This document shows positions 48,776 through 57,033 of a stretch of 64,000 bases of DNA, piece by piece. The translations under genes were made by a program, and so were the position numbers. Numbering within the stretch: the stretch's first letter is position 1; each line of letters starts with the position of its first letter. The stretch spans positions 62,001-126,000 of the forward strand of contig NZ_NFLM01000001.1 in assembly GCF_002160915.1 (NCBI RefSeq), written 5' to 3'. This DNA comes from Faecalibacterium sp. An121. GTDB taxonomy: Bacteria; Bacillota; Clostridia; Oscillospirales; Ruminococcaceae. The notes beneath the pieces were generated by a model. That model was not told the DNA's origin and made no database searches. It saw only the letters and a list, made by a program, of their open reading frames with translations.

Positions 48776-48804
48776 TTGCAAAACAGGGCGAAATATGCTA
48801 TACT
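48776..48804 (+). promoter_or_regulatory. Promoter of the YhcH gene
   Basis: TTGCAA (48776-48781), 17 bp, TATACT (48799-48804); starts 22 bp after the MITE end. Confidence 0.75.
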
Positions 48805-48929
48805 GCACACAGGCTTCCGCCTGACCGGACGTACAAAACAGTCCGCCGCTCCCGCAGAGAAAGGAGCGTGCGGCTGTGGTTTTGGACGCCCCCACAACAG
48901 GCGGGCAGGCCCTTTTGGAGAATGACTCT

Positions 48930-49394
48930 ATGATATTTGATACACTGAACAACCTCCCCAACTATCTGGGGCTGGCCCCCGGTCTGGATGCCGTCATCGA
49001 GTATATCATGGCCCGTGACATCGGCACCCTGCCCGATGGCCGCACCCCTGTGCCCGGCTCGGACGCCTGGGCAGAAGTGACCGCCCTGACTCCCCAGCCG
49101 GGGGAAAAGCTGAGCTTTTCCTGCCGGGAGGGGCATCTGGCCCTGGTCACCGATCTGACGGGCAGCGAGATGTTCGAAGTCTCCCTGGGGGACTTCGCCC
49201 TCCAAAAGCCCGCCGCAGGGGCGGCGCCCGCCCAGGGCAGCGCTCCCACCAGTGCCGCAGGGATGCTCAGCGAGGGACGGTTTGCCCTGTTTCTGGCAGG
49301 GGAGCCCTATAAGACCGGCATCAAGGCCCAGGGCTGCGGCAAAGTGCGGCAGGCGGTGTTCCTGATCCCGGTGGAGCAGCCCGCCCGGGACTGA
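48930..49394 (+). CDS. YhcH/YjgK/YiaL-family protein
   Basis: A 154-residue cupin-like protein (DUF386 family). It begins MIFDTLNNLPNYLGLAPGLDAVIEYI, the typical start. The middle has EVSLGDFAL, and the end has GMLSEGRFALFLAGEPYKTGIKAQGCGKVRQAVFLIPV, where relatives show FPxxxHxP metal-binding residues. Here that stretch reads GEPYKTGIK, so a canonical His seems absent. Relatives are linked to sialic acid or sugar-epimer handling (NanQ-like). GGAG lies 9 bases before ATG 48930. The upstream in-frame extension from 48876 lacks a start site. Confidence 0.8.
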   Translation: MIFDTLNNLPNYLGLAPGLDAVIEYIMARDIGTLPDGRTPVPGSDAWAEVTALTPQPGEKLSFSCREGHLALVTDLTGSEMFEVSLGDFALQKPAAGAAPAQGSAPTSAAGMLSEGRFALFLAGEPYKTGIKAQGCGKVRQAVFLIPVEQPARD

Positions 49395-49433
49395 CCCCGT
49401 CCTGTACACAACGCTCATGAGGAGGGGATTTGC

Positions 49434-49955
49434 ATGAGGATCGAGACGCTTGAGACACCCCGGCTGCTGCTGCGCGGCTTCCAGCCTGAGGATGCGGATT
49501 TTGCCATTGGTATGTGGAATGACGCCGAGATCGGGCGCTGGCTGTCGGACCCGCGGCTGGAGGATATCCCGGACCAGGCGGCCTACCGCAAGGACATCGA
49601 AAACCTGGGGGAGGCCATGGACTGCTGCCACATGGTGGCGGTGGACAAAGCCGATGGGCAGCGGATCGGCACCTGCAGCTTTGTGCCGGAGAACAACGGC
49701 CGCAGCTACGATATCGCCTATGCGGTCCATCCCAGCCAGCAGTGCAGGGGATACGGCACCGAGATGGTGCAGGCCCTGATCGACTATGCCCGGGCCCGGG
49801 GGGTGGGTGCGGTGACCATCCGCATCGCCCAGGAAAACGCCGCGTCCAACGCCCTGGCCCGCAAGGTGGGCGCACAGGTCATCGCCTCGGGCTCTTACAC
49901 CAAGGGCGGCACCAATGAGGTCATCCCGGACTTCCTCTATGAGCTCAAGCTGTGA
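49434..49955 (+). CDS. GNAT N-acetyltransferase, RimJ/RimL type
   Basis: A 173-residue acetyltransferase beginning MRIETLETPRLLLRGFQPEDADFAIGMWNDAEIGRWLSDPR, with pantetheine-binding YAVHPSQQCRGYGTEMVQALIDYARARG and C-terminal strand IRIAQENAASNALARKVGAQ. GAGGAGGGGATTTGC precedes the ATG. It is the second gene after YhcH and is probably in the same transcript, ended by the terminator at 49987-50030. Its N-terminal signature closely parallels the other GNAT at 28.2 kb, so they may be distant paralogues. Substrate unknown. Confidence 0.88.
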   Translation: MRIETLETPRLLLRGFQPEDADFAIGMWNDAEIGRWLSDPRLEDIPDQAAYRKDIENLGEAMDCCHMVAVDKADGQRIGTCSFVPENNGRSYDIAYAVHPSQQCRGYGTEMVQALIDYARARGVGAVTIRIAQENAASNALARKVGAQVIASGSYTKGGTNEVIPDFLYELKL

Positions 49956-49986
49956 GCTCCGGCCCATCTGTTTCCGATCGCCTTTT

Positions 49987-50030
49987 GGCTCCCGCGCCTG
50001 TTTTGGCAGGCTGCGGGGGCCTTTTATTTT
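49987..50030 (+). terminator. Terminator after the GNAT gene
   Basis: GGCTCCCGC (49987-49995) with GCGGGGGCC (50013-50021), followed by TTTTATTTT. Confidence 0.75.
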
Positions 50031-50044
50031 GGGCGGCACAACAG

Positions 50045-50080
50045 AGAACCCCCTGCGCCCGTTAAGGCACAGGGGGTTCT
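50045..50080. terminator. Second hairpin between convergent genes
   Basis: AGAACCCCCTG (50045-50055) with CAGGGGGTTCT (50070-50080); just beyond the qmcA stop, likely the terminator for that side. Confidence 0.7.
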
Positions 50081-50093
50081 TTCGATCAGCGTG

Positions 50094-51026
50094 TCACTGC
50101 TGGGGTGCATCGGCGTCGGCGCCGGCAGGGTCGGTCAGCAGTTCTTTGATGGCGGGCACTACGGCCCCCAGATTCTGCAGCTCGGAGGGGATGATGATCT
50201 TGGTGGCTTTGCCATTGGCTACCTTGGCCAGGGCTTCCAGGCTGCGCAGGGCGATCACCTTGTCGGCCGGGGCGGCCTCGTTCAGCAGGCGGATGGCGTC
50301 GGCGTTGGCCTTCTGCACCGCCAGGATGGCCTGTGCTTCGCCCTCGGCCTCCAGGATGCGCTGCTGCTTGATGGCGTCGGCCCGCAGGATGGCGGCTTCC
50401 TTCTCGCCCTCGGCGATGGTGATGGCGGCCTGCTTTTCACCCTCAGCCTTGAAGATGACGGCCCGTTTTTCACGCTCGGCCTTCATCTGCTTTTCCATGG
50501 CGTCCCGGATGTCGGCGGGCGGAGTGATGTTCTTGACTTCCACCCGGTTGACCTTGATGCCCCACTTGTCGGTGGCTTCGTCCAGGATGGCGGTGATCTT
50601 GGAGTTGATGGTGTCGCGGCTGGAGAGGGTGTGGTCCAGCTCCATCTCACCGATGATGTTGCGCAGGGTGGTGGCGGACAGGCTCTCCAGAGCCGCGATG
50701 GGCTGGTTGACGCCGTATGTGTACAGCTTGGCGTCCATCACCTGGAAGAACACCACGGTATCGATCTGGATGGTGACGTTGTCCCGCGTGATGACAGGCT
50801 GGGGCGGGAAGTCGCCCACCTGCTCTTTCAGGCTGACCTTCTTGGCTACACGCTCAATGAAGGGGATCTTGACATGGAGGCCGGCCTCCCATGTGTCGGA
50901 ATAGACGCCCAGCCGCTCGATGACGTACACGGTGGACTGGGGGACGATGACAATGTTGGTCACCACGATGAGGATGACCACAAGGACCAGCGCCAGGATC
51001 AGAAAAAACAGAATTGCGCTTTGCAT
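50094..51026 (-). CDS. qmcA: SPFH/band-7 protein (QmcA/HflC-like)
   Basis: A 310-residue membrane-anchored scaffold of the stomatin-prohibitin-flotillin-HflKC family. One N-terminal helix (about 5-28) is followed by the SPFH domain (YVIERLGVYSDTWEAGLHVKIPFIERV, KVSLKEQVGDFPPQPVITRDNVTIQIDTVVFFQVMD) and a coiled-coil Ala/Glu-rich segment (about 190-255, EKRAVIFKAEGEKQAAITIAEGEKEAA). AAGGAG lies 10 bases before ATG 51026. It follows nfeD; the NfeD-QmcA pair typically forms a membrane microdomain. The C-terminus lacks the proline-rich tail of some members. Confidence 0.93.
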   Translation of the reverse strand: MQSAILFFLILALVLVVILIVVTNIVIVPQSTVYVIERLGVYSDTWEAGLHVKIPFIERVAKKVSLKEQVGDFPPQPVITRDNVTIQIDTVVFFQVMDAKLYTYGVNQPIAALESLSATTLRNIIGEMELDHTLSSRDTINSKITAILDEATDKWGIKVNRVEVKNITPPADIRDAMEKQMKAEREKRAVIFKAEGEKQAAITIAEGEKEAAILRADAIKQQRILEAEGEAQAILAVQKANADAIRLLNEAAPADKVIALRSLEALAKVANGKATKIIIPSELQNLGAVVPAIKELLTDPAGADADAPQQ

Positions 51027-51051
51027 AGCTCATACGCTCCTTTCTTGGCAG

Positions 51052-51501
51052 TCAGTTGGGCTGGAGAGGCGTTTCGATGGGGGCGGGCTCGACGATCAGG
51101 GTGGTGCTGTGGATGGCGGTCACCCGGCACTTGTCGCCGGGCACAAAAGAGGCGCCGGGCACGGCCTGGGCGTTCCAGTCCACGCCGTCCAGACGGACGC
51201 GGCCGGGGGTGCCGTCCGAGACCGGGGTCAGGATGGTGGCGGTACGGCCGATGTTCAGATCCCCGTTGGTGGGGGTGGGAGGCCGGCGGAGCCGGGCTGC
51301 CAGCGGCCGCAGGGCCAGCAGGCAGAGGATGCTCACCGCCACAAAGATCGCCGACTGGACCTGCATACTGTCGGTAAAAAGACAGCTGATGAGGGCAGCG
51401 GCCCCGCCTACCGCGAACCATACCGACACCAGGTTGAAGGTGGTGGCCTCGATGAACACGAGGACGATGGTGGCGATCAGCCACCCAATGGCTTGCAGCA
51501 T
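51052..51501 (-). CDS. NfeD-family membrane protein
   Basis: A 149-residue short-form NfeD: three or four hydrophobic helices (about 4-70) then an OB-fold domain (about 82-149: NIGRTATILTPVSDGTPGRVRLDGVDWNAQAVPGASFVPGDKCRVTAIHSTTLIVE). Short NfeD proteins pair with SPFH partners, here QmcA encoded directly downstream. ATG 51501 follows AAGGAAGGAGTACCT and was chosen because the longer frame to 51648 lacks any family character. It lies 25 bp before qmcA and shares its transcript. Confidence 0.92.
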   Translation of the reverse strand: MLQAIGWLIATIVLVFIEATTFNLVSVWFAVGGAAALISCLFTDSMQVQSAIFVAVSILCLLALRPLAARLRRPPTPTNGDLNIGRTATILTPVSDGTPGRVRLDGVDWNAQAVPGASFVPGDKCRVTAIHSTTLIVEPAPIETPLQPN

Positions 51502-51553
51502 AGGTACTCCTTCCTTATGACGGGCGCGGCAGAAAGGACCGCGCCTTACCTCT

Positions 51554-51582
51554 ACTATATTCATTTCCGGGGGCCAGGTCAA
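51554..51582 (-). promoter_or_regulatory. nfeD-qmcA promoter
   Basis: Reverse-strand TTGACC (51577-51582), 17 bp, TATAGT (51554-51559). Confidence 0.75.
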
Positions 51583-51633
51583 GCTTTTTTGGCTGGAAGG
51601 GACACACTGCCCCGGAAGTTTGGCGGAAACCAC

Positions 51634-51665
51634 AAAAAAGCCCGGCACATTTTGGCGTGCCGGGC
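51634..51665 (-). terminator. Terminator after the GH13 gene
   Basis: GCCCGGCAC (51640-51648) with GTGCCGGGC (51657-51665); the reverse strand then carries T6 at 51639-51634. Confidence 0.88.
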
Positions 51666-51749
51666 AAAAATTGCGTGCAATTTTTTGAAAGATGCTGAAA
51701 ACGGGCGGAAAATCTCTGTCAAAATACAGCGCTTTTCCGGGCCGGAAGG

Positions 51750-53606
51750 TCAGCGGTAATCGTAGTAGCTGTGGTTGGGATTGTGGCCCACTTCCTCCAC
51801 CGTGATGGTGAAGCCCATGGGGTTGACCTCGGTGTATTTGCCGCTGGCCAGTTTCTCCACGATCAGGTGGTCGGTGCGGTTGGCGATGATCTCGGCGGTC
51901 TCCATGGCGCCCACCCGCTGGTAGTGCAGGATGCCGCCCTCTGCCCGCAGCACCCGCAGCTCTCCCTCCCGGAAAGCCTCGCAGCTCTGGCGCAGCTGGG
52001 CCAGCTGGGCGATCACCGGGCGCAGCCGGTCCTCATGGCTGTCCCACAGGTAGTATCCCCGGTTGAAGGGGTCCCGGTAGCCCTGCATCCCGATCTCGTC
52101 CCCATAGTACACGCAGGGGACCCCCGGCAGGGTGAAGATGATGGCATAGGCCATTTTGAGCAGGATCAGGCCCTCCTCATAGGCCTCGCCGGTGACGCTG
52201 CGTCCGCTCTGCCACTCCCGGCCGCGGTCGCCTGCGGGCTCGTCGGCAATGACGGTCAGGGCCCGCTCGGTGTCGTGGGTGGAGAGGAAATTCAGGGCGG
52301 TGTGCAGCGCCGGGGCAGGGTAATGCTCGCAGATGGACAGGATCTGATCGGCGGCGTCGGCGGCATCCCCGCCGCAGACAAAGCCCAGCACCGCGTTTTT
52401 GAAGGGGTAGTTCATCACGCTGTCCAGTCCGTTGCCCAGCAGATAGGTGCGGCGGTGTCCATAGCCGAATTTGGTGGTGGCGTCCTCCCACACCTCGCCC
52501 AGCAGGAACTTGTCGGGGCTGACCCGTTTGACCGCCGTGCGGATCTGCTGGATGAAGCTGTCAGGCAGTTCGTCGGCCACGTCCAGCCGGAAGCCCGCTG
52601 CCCCCCGGCGCAGCCAGGTGTCGATGACGCCGCCTTCTCCGGTGATGAACCGGGCGTAAGAGGGGTCCTCCTCGTTTACTTCGGGCAGGGTCTCGAAGCC
52701 CCACCAGCTGCGGTAGCCGCCCTTGTAGTAGGGGGCGAAATCGTACCAGGAGCGGTAGGGGGAATGGGGGTCCCGCCAGGCCCCCTTGCAGCCATAGCGC
52801 CCTTCCTTGTTGAAGTAGATGCTGTCCGAGCCGGTGTGGCTGAACACCCCGTCCAGCACGATGCCGATGCCATAGCGGGCAGCGGCCTGGCACAGCTCCT
52901 CAAAATCCTGGTTGGAGCCCAGCAGCGGGTCCACGTTGAGATAGTTGGCGGTGTTGTACCGGTGGTTGGAGTGAGCCTCAAAGATGGGGTTGAGGTAGAT
53001 ATAGTTCACCCCGAGGTGATGCAGGTAGGGGAGCTTGGACTGGATGCCCTTGAGGTCGCCGCCAAAGTAATCGTGGTTGAGATGGCCGCCGTCCTCATTG
53101 GGCTGCCAGAAAGGCTCCGCGTGCTTGTCAGCCCGGTAGATCCGGTCCGAGAAGGGCATATGCTTGTTCTCCACCCCCTCGCAGAACCGGTCGGGGAAGA
53201 TCTGGTAGAACACGCTCCCCTTGATGCACGCCGGCGTCTGGAAGCTGGGGTCGTAGACGGTCAGCTGCCAGCGCTCCCCCTCCTGCCAGGACAGCACCCC
53301 GCGGCCCATCTTGCCCCGGTAGATCTTGCGGAAGTCGGTGTACAGATCGAAATAATAAAAGTACAGTCCCACGTCAAAGACCTGCACGTCCACCGAAAAG
53401 TGGTTGACACCGGGGGTCTGGCCGTCGAAGCGCATCCGGTAGTACACAGGCTGGTCCCTGGGCCCTTCCTTTTGCAGGACCAGGTGGGGGTCCACATAGC
53501 CCATCTGCTCGGGGATGCACAGGGCCATATGCACCGTCTGTCCGGCGGGCAGGGCGCCGAAGGGGCGCTTGTAATAGGTGTCACAGCTGTTGAACAGGCA
53601 ATCCAA
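51750..53606 (-). CDS. GH13 alpha-glycosidase (neopullulanase/cyclomaltodextrinase-like)
   Basis: A 618-residue glycoside hydrolase that cleaves alpha-1,4 (and perhaps alpha-1,6) glucans. An N-terminal CBM34-like beta domain (about 1-125) is followed by the (beta/alpha)8 barrel: Region I LDGVFSHTG, II GFRLDVADE (nucleophile Asp), III LLGEVWED (acid/base Glu), IV NFLSTHDTER. A C-terminal beta domain ends the protein. The start is TTG 53606, 10 bases after AAAGGA. No signal peptide is visible, so it probably acts on intracellular maltodextrins. It is preceded by the glgP gene on the same strand but after a terminator. Confidence 0.92.
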   Translation of the reverse strand: MDCLFNSCDTYYKRPFGALPAGQTVHMALCIPEQMGYVDPHLVLQKEGPRDQPVYYRMRFDGQTPGVNHFSVDVQVFDVGLYFYYFDLYTDFRKIYRGKMGRGVLSWQEGERWQLTVYDPSFQTPACIKGSVFYQIFPDRFCEGVENKHMPFSDRIYRADKHAEPFWQPNEDGGHLNHDYFGGDLKGIQSKLPYLHHLGVNYIYLNPIFEAHSNHRYNTANYLNVDPLLGSNQDFEELCQAAARYGIGIVLDGVFSHTGSDSIYFNKEGRYGCKGAWRDPHSPYRSWYDFAPYYKGGYRSWWGFETLPEVNEEDPSYARFITGEGGVIDTWLRRGAAGFRLDVADELPDSFIQQIRTAVKRVSPDKFLLGEVWEDATTKFGYGHRRTYLLGNGLDSVMNYPFKNAVLGFVCGGDAADAADQILSICEHYPAPALHTALNFLSTHDTERALTVIADEPAGDRGREWQSGRSVTGEAYEEGLILLKMAYAIIFTLPGVPCVYYGDEIGMQGYRDPFNRGYYLWDSHEDRLRPVIAQLAQLRQSCEAFREGELRVLRAEGGILHYQRVGAMETAEIIANRTDHLIVEKLASGKYTEVNPMGFTITVEEVGHNPNHSYYDYR

Positions 53607-53630
53607 GTTCGATCGTTCCTTTCAAAAGAG

Positions 53631-53680
53631 AAAAGGGGAAGCAGACCCTCTGTGCGCAGGATGCGCGGGACCACTTCCCC
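53631..53680 (-). terminator. Terminator between glgP and the GH13 gene
   Basis: On the reverse strand CTTCCCC (53641-53635) is paired by GGGGAAG (53680-53674) over a GCGCA/TGCGC inner helix, followed by TTTTCTCTTTTG. Confidence 0.75.
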
Positions 53681-53712
53681 CTTAAAAGATACAAAGAGAA
53701 TTGCAGGGCTGC

Positions 53713-56109
53713 TTATTTGACGGTGGGTGCGTGCCAGATGTCGCGGGCGTAGTCCAGCACGGCGCGGTCGGCGCTGAAGATGCCGCTGTTGGCGATGTTC
53801 TTCAGGCTCATGCGGGCCCAGCCCTCGCGGTCGGCGTACAGACGCTGCAGGTCGGCCTGGGCGCGGCGGTAATCCTTGAAGTCGGCCATGACCATATAGG
53901 GATCGCTGGTGAACAGGTTGGAGGTGACCTCGTGGAAGTTCTCGCCGTTCCAGCCGCGCTCCAGGAAGTTCAGCACCTCGTTGGCCACGTCATCCCCGGT
54001 GATGAAGGAGCTGGGATGGTAGCCCACCCGCTTGAGGTTCTCCACCTCCTGGGTCAGCATACCGAAGATGATCTCGTTCTCCTTGCCGGCGGCGTTGGCG
54101 ATCTCCACATTGGCGCCGTCCAGAGTGCCCAGGGTGATGGCGCCGTTGAGCATGAACTTCATGTTGCCGGTGCCCGAAGCCTCGGTGCCGGCCAGGGAGA
54201 TCTGCTCCGACACCTCGGAGGCGGGCATCAGGTGCTCGCTGAGGGACACGCAGTACTCCTCCAGGTAGACGATGCGCAGCTTCTGGTTGACGGCGGGATC
54301 GTTGTTGATCAGGTCGCCCAGCTTGCAGATCATCCGGATCATCTGCTTGGCCATATAGTAGCCGGGGGCAGCCTTGGCGCCGAAGATATAGGTCTTGGGG
54401 ATGAAGTTGGCGTTGGGGTTGGCCTTCAGGTACAGGTACTGGGCGGCGATGTTCAGGGCGTTCAGATGCTGGCGCTTGTACTCGTGCATCCGCTTGACCT
54501 GGCAGTCGAAGATGGAATCGGGGTCGATCAGCTGGCCGGTGGTCTTGGAGATATAGTTGGCAAACTCGGCCTTGTTCTCCAGCTTGATCTTGTTCAGCTC
54601 GTTCAGGACGGTCTTGTCGCCGGCGTAGGCGTTCAGCTTGGACAGCTGGGCGGCATCCTGCTTGTAGCCGGTGCCGATGGTCTGATCCAGCAGCTTGCAC
54701 AGACGGGGGTTGCCGCCCAGCAGCCAGCGGCGGTAGGCGATGCCGTTGGTGACATTCTTGAAGGCGGCGGGCTTATACAGGTAGTAGTCGTGGAAGACGC
54801 TCTGCTTGATGATCTCGCTGTGCAGCTTGGACACGCCGTTGATGCTGTTGGCGGTGTAGGCACAGATGTTGGCCATCCGCACCTGGTTGTCGCCGATCAG
54901 GGCCATATAGTCGATCTTGCCCTTGTCGCCGGGGAAAGCCTGGTTCAGCTGGATGCGGGCCCGGCGGTCCATCTCGGCCACGATCTGGTAGATGCGGGGC
55001 AGGGTCATCTTGAAGATGTCCACGTTCCACTTTTCGAGGGCCTCGGCCATGACGGTGTGGTTGGTGTAGGAGAACACCTTCTGGCAGATCTCGAAGCTCT
55101 TGTCCCAGTCAAAGCCGCACTCGTCCAGCAGGATGCGCATCATCTCGGGGATGGCCAGGGTGGGGTGGGTGTCGTTCAGCTGGATGGCCACCATGTCGGG
55201 CAGGTTCTCCAGGGTGCCGTAGGTGGACAGGTGGTTCTGGACGATGTCGCCCACCGAAGCGGCGGACAGGAAATACTGCTGGCGCAGCCGCAGGATCTTG
55301 CCCTCCACGTGGTTGTCGTTGGGGTACAGCACCTTGGAGATCAGCTCGGCCGAAGCGCTCTTGCTCATGGCGGTGCTGTAATTGCCCAGAGAGAAGCTGG
55401 ACATATCGAAGTCGGGGGCCTTGGCCTGCCACAGGCGCAGCTTGGCCACGCCGGCTCCGTCGTAGCCCTGGACGTACATATCCGAGGGCACGGCCATGAC
55501 GCTGTTGTAGTTCAGATGCTGCACATAGTGGAAACCGTGGTCCCAATTCTCGCGGATCTCGCCGTCAAAGCGCACCTCGATGGCCTGCTCGGGGTGGCTC
55601 TTGAGCCAGACCTGGCCGCCGGGCAGCCAGTTGTCGGCCCGCTCCTGCTGCCAGCCGTCCACGATCTTCTGCTTGAAGATGCCGTACTCATACAGGATGG
55701 AATAGCCGGTGCCGCCGATGCAGGTGGTGGCCATGCCGTCCAGGTAGCAGGCAGCCAGACGGCCCAGGCCGCCGTTGCCCAGACCAGCGTCGGGCTCTTC
55801 CTCATAGATGGTGTCCACGTTGATGTCGGCGGCAGCCAGGGCATCCTTGCACACCTGGTCCAGGCCCAGGTTCATCAGGCTGACCTTCAGGCTGCGGCCC
55901 ATCAGAAACTCCATGCACAGGTAATACACCTGCTTGGAACCGGTGCCGATCACCTTCGACTGGAACTTCTTGTAGTTGTCGCTCATCATCTGGCGGCAGA
56001 TCAGGGCCAGGGCCCGGTAGATCTGCTGGTTGGACGCCACCGAAAGATCGACGCCGTACTCGCTGGTGAGCTTGTTCTGCAGAAGGGTAGAGAATTCCTT
56101 GGTTGTCAT
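53713..56109 (-). CDS. glgP: Glycogen/maltodextrin phosphorylase
   Basis: Phosphorolytic release of glucose-1-phosphate from alpha-1,4-glucan. The 798-residue protein is typical in length. EASGTGNMKFMLNGAITLGTLDGANVEI carries the PLP lysine (GTGNMK). EPDAGLGNGGLGRLAACYLDGMA, VAIQLNDTHPTLAIPEM and DCQVKRMHEYKRQHLNALN are the family's catalytic-site landmarks. GGAGATTGAACGT precedes ATG 56109; upstream in-frame codons to 56304 lack family character. It has its own promoter and a 160-nt leader. Together with the GH13 enzyme it breaks down stored or imported glucans. Confidence 0.96.
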   Translation of the reverse strand: MTTKEFSTLLQNKLTSEYGVDLSVASNQQIYRALALICRQMMSDNYKKFQSKVIGTGSKQVYYLCMEFLMGRSLKVSLMNLGLDQVCKDALAAADINVDTIYEEEPDAGLGNGGLGRLAACYLDGMATTCIGGTGYSILYEYGIFKQKIVDGWQQERADNWLPGGQVWLKSHPEQAIEVRFDGEIRENWDHGFHYVQHLNYNSVMAVPSDMYVQGYDGAGVAKLRLWQAKAPDFDMSSFSLGNYSTAMSKSASAELISKVLYPNDNHVEGKILRLRQQYFLSAASVGDIVQNHLSTYGTLENLPDMVAIQLNDTHPTLAIPEMMRILLDECGFDWDKSFEICQKVFSYTNHTVMAEALEKWNVDIFKMTLPRIYQIVAEMDRRARIQLNQAFPGDKGKIDYMALIGDNQVRMANICAYTANSINGVSKLHSEIIKQSVFHDYYLYKPAAFKNVTNGIAYRRWLLGGNPRLCKLLDQTIGTGYKQDAAQLSKLNAYAGDKTVLNELNKIKLENKAEFANYISKTTGQLIDPDSIFDCQVKRMHEYKRQHLNALNIAAQYLYLKANPNANFIPKTYIFGAKAAPGYYMAKQMIRMICKLGDLINNDPAVNQKLRIVYLEEYCVSLSEHLMPASEVSEQISLAGTEASGTGNMKFMLNGAITLGTLDGANVEIANAAGKENEIIFGMLTQEVENLKRVGYHPSSFITGDDVANEVLNFLERGWNGENFHEVTSNLFTSDPYMVMADFKDYRRAQADLQRLYADREGWARMSLKNIANSGIFSADRAVLDYARDIWHAPTVK

Positions 56110-56604
56110 ACGTTCAATCTCCTGTCCAATATGGGTTGCGCAGCATAGTTTGCAAAATGTGGGGCGGCAGCGCGGGGCATCGGCCCCCGCCGCCGGCTGC
56201 TTGCCCGGATAAAAAACGGCGGAAACGTCGCGGTAACTCCTCATACTGTATCCGCGTTCATAACACAACAAAGTTATTATAATCGGTTCCACGCGGGATT
56301 GCAAGGAAGTGAGCCCATTTTTTCCGTATCCTCTATATTTTGATGGAAAAGTTTGTGCTGAAAGTGCACTAATTTCAAATTTGCTCTTTCTCTTAAGGCC
56401 CGATTATATTATAATAGGGTCAAATGGAACGCCGTCCGCACCGCCGCCCGGCCCCTGTTTTTGGGGGAAACTCGGGGAGAAATGCGGGGGGAAATGTCTG
56501 CGCCTGCATCCTGTATGAACAGGAGCAGGGAGTTTGCCCCCTCTGCGCCGCCGTTTTCGGGGGCGGACAGGCGGAAAGACGACAGGAAAGCGAGGCTGGC
56601 AGCT
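56110..56604. other. Divergent 495-bp regulatory interval between glgP and zapA
   Basis: No gene seen. It holds the glgP promoter and a GC-rich hairpin (GGCGGC/GCCGCC with inner GGGGC/GCCCC) in the glgP leader. For the other direction there is a -10-like TATAAT at 56410-56415 without a clear -35, and a 180-nt leader before zapA. Confidence 0.5.
56276..56304 (-). promoter_or_regulatory. glgP promoter
   Basis: Reverse-strand TTGCAA (56299-56304), 17 bp, TATAAT (56276-56281). Confidence 0.8.
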
Positions 56605-57006
56605 ATGGTCAACAAAGTGCGGGTCAACATTGCGGGGGCGCAGTACGCCTTCGCCACCACCGATTCAGAAAAATACATCACCTCCCTGGCCGACAAGCTG
56701 GACCGGGACATCGGCAAGCTGATGGAGGCAAACCCCAGCCTGCCGGTGACCAAGGCTGCGGTGTTCTGCGCCATGGACTACCTGGACGAATACCAGAAGA
56801 GCACCGGCAGCGCCGAAAATATGCGCAGCCAGATCCAGGATTACATCGCGGACGCAGCCCGGGCCCGCACGGCAGAGGACAAGCTGCGGGCCGAGAACGA
56901 GGCCCTGCGCCGGGAAGCCGCCGCCCTGCGGGAACAGCTGGACAAGCTGCGCCGCCACAAGGAAAAGGAAGAGAAGGAGAAAGAGCAGGAGCAGGCCGAA
57001 GGCTGA
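56605..57006 (+). CDS. zapA: Cell division protein ZapA
   Basis: A 133-residue FtsZ-ring-associated protein. VNKVRVNIAGAQYAFATTDSEKYITSLADKLDRDIGKLMEANPSLPVTKAAVFCAMDYLDEYQKS is the ZapA globular domain (about 2-70), followed by a coiled coil (DKLRAENEALRREAAALREQLDKLRRHKEKEEKEKEQEQ). ATG 56605 follows GAGG at 9-base spacing; the upstream extension to 56461 is low-complexity and unlike ZapA. It is followed by a U32 peptidase gene at 27 bp, a common clostridial pair. Confidence 0.9.
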   Translation: MVNKVRVNIAGAQYAFATTDSEKYITSLADKLDRDIGKLMEANPSLPVTKAAVFCAMDYLDEYQKSTGSAENMRSQIQDYIADAARARTAEDKLRAENEALRREAAALREQLDKLRRHKEKEEKEKEQEQAEG

Positions 57007-57033
57007 CAGGCTCCTGCGGTTGGAAGGAGAGCT

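Noticed and set aside
53701-56148. 815-codon forward ORF over glgP
   Set aside because: Shadow of the phosphorylase; composition biased to Leu/Val/Gly/His, no RBS.
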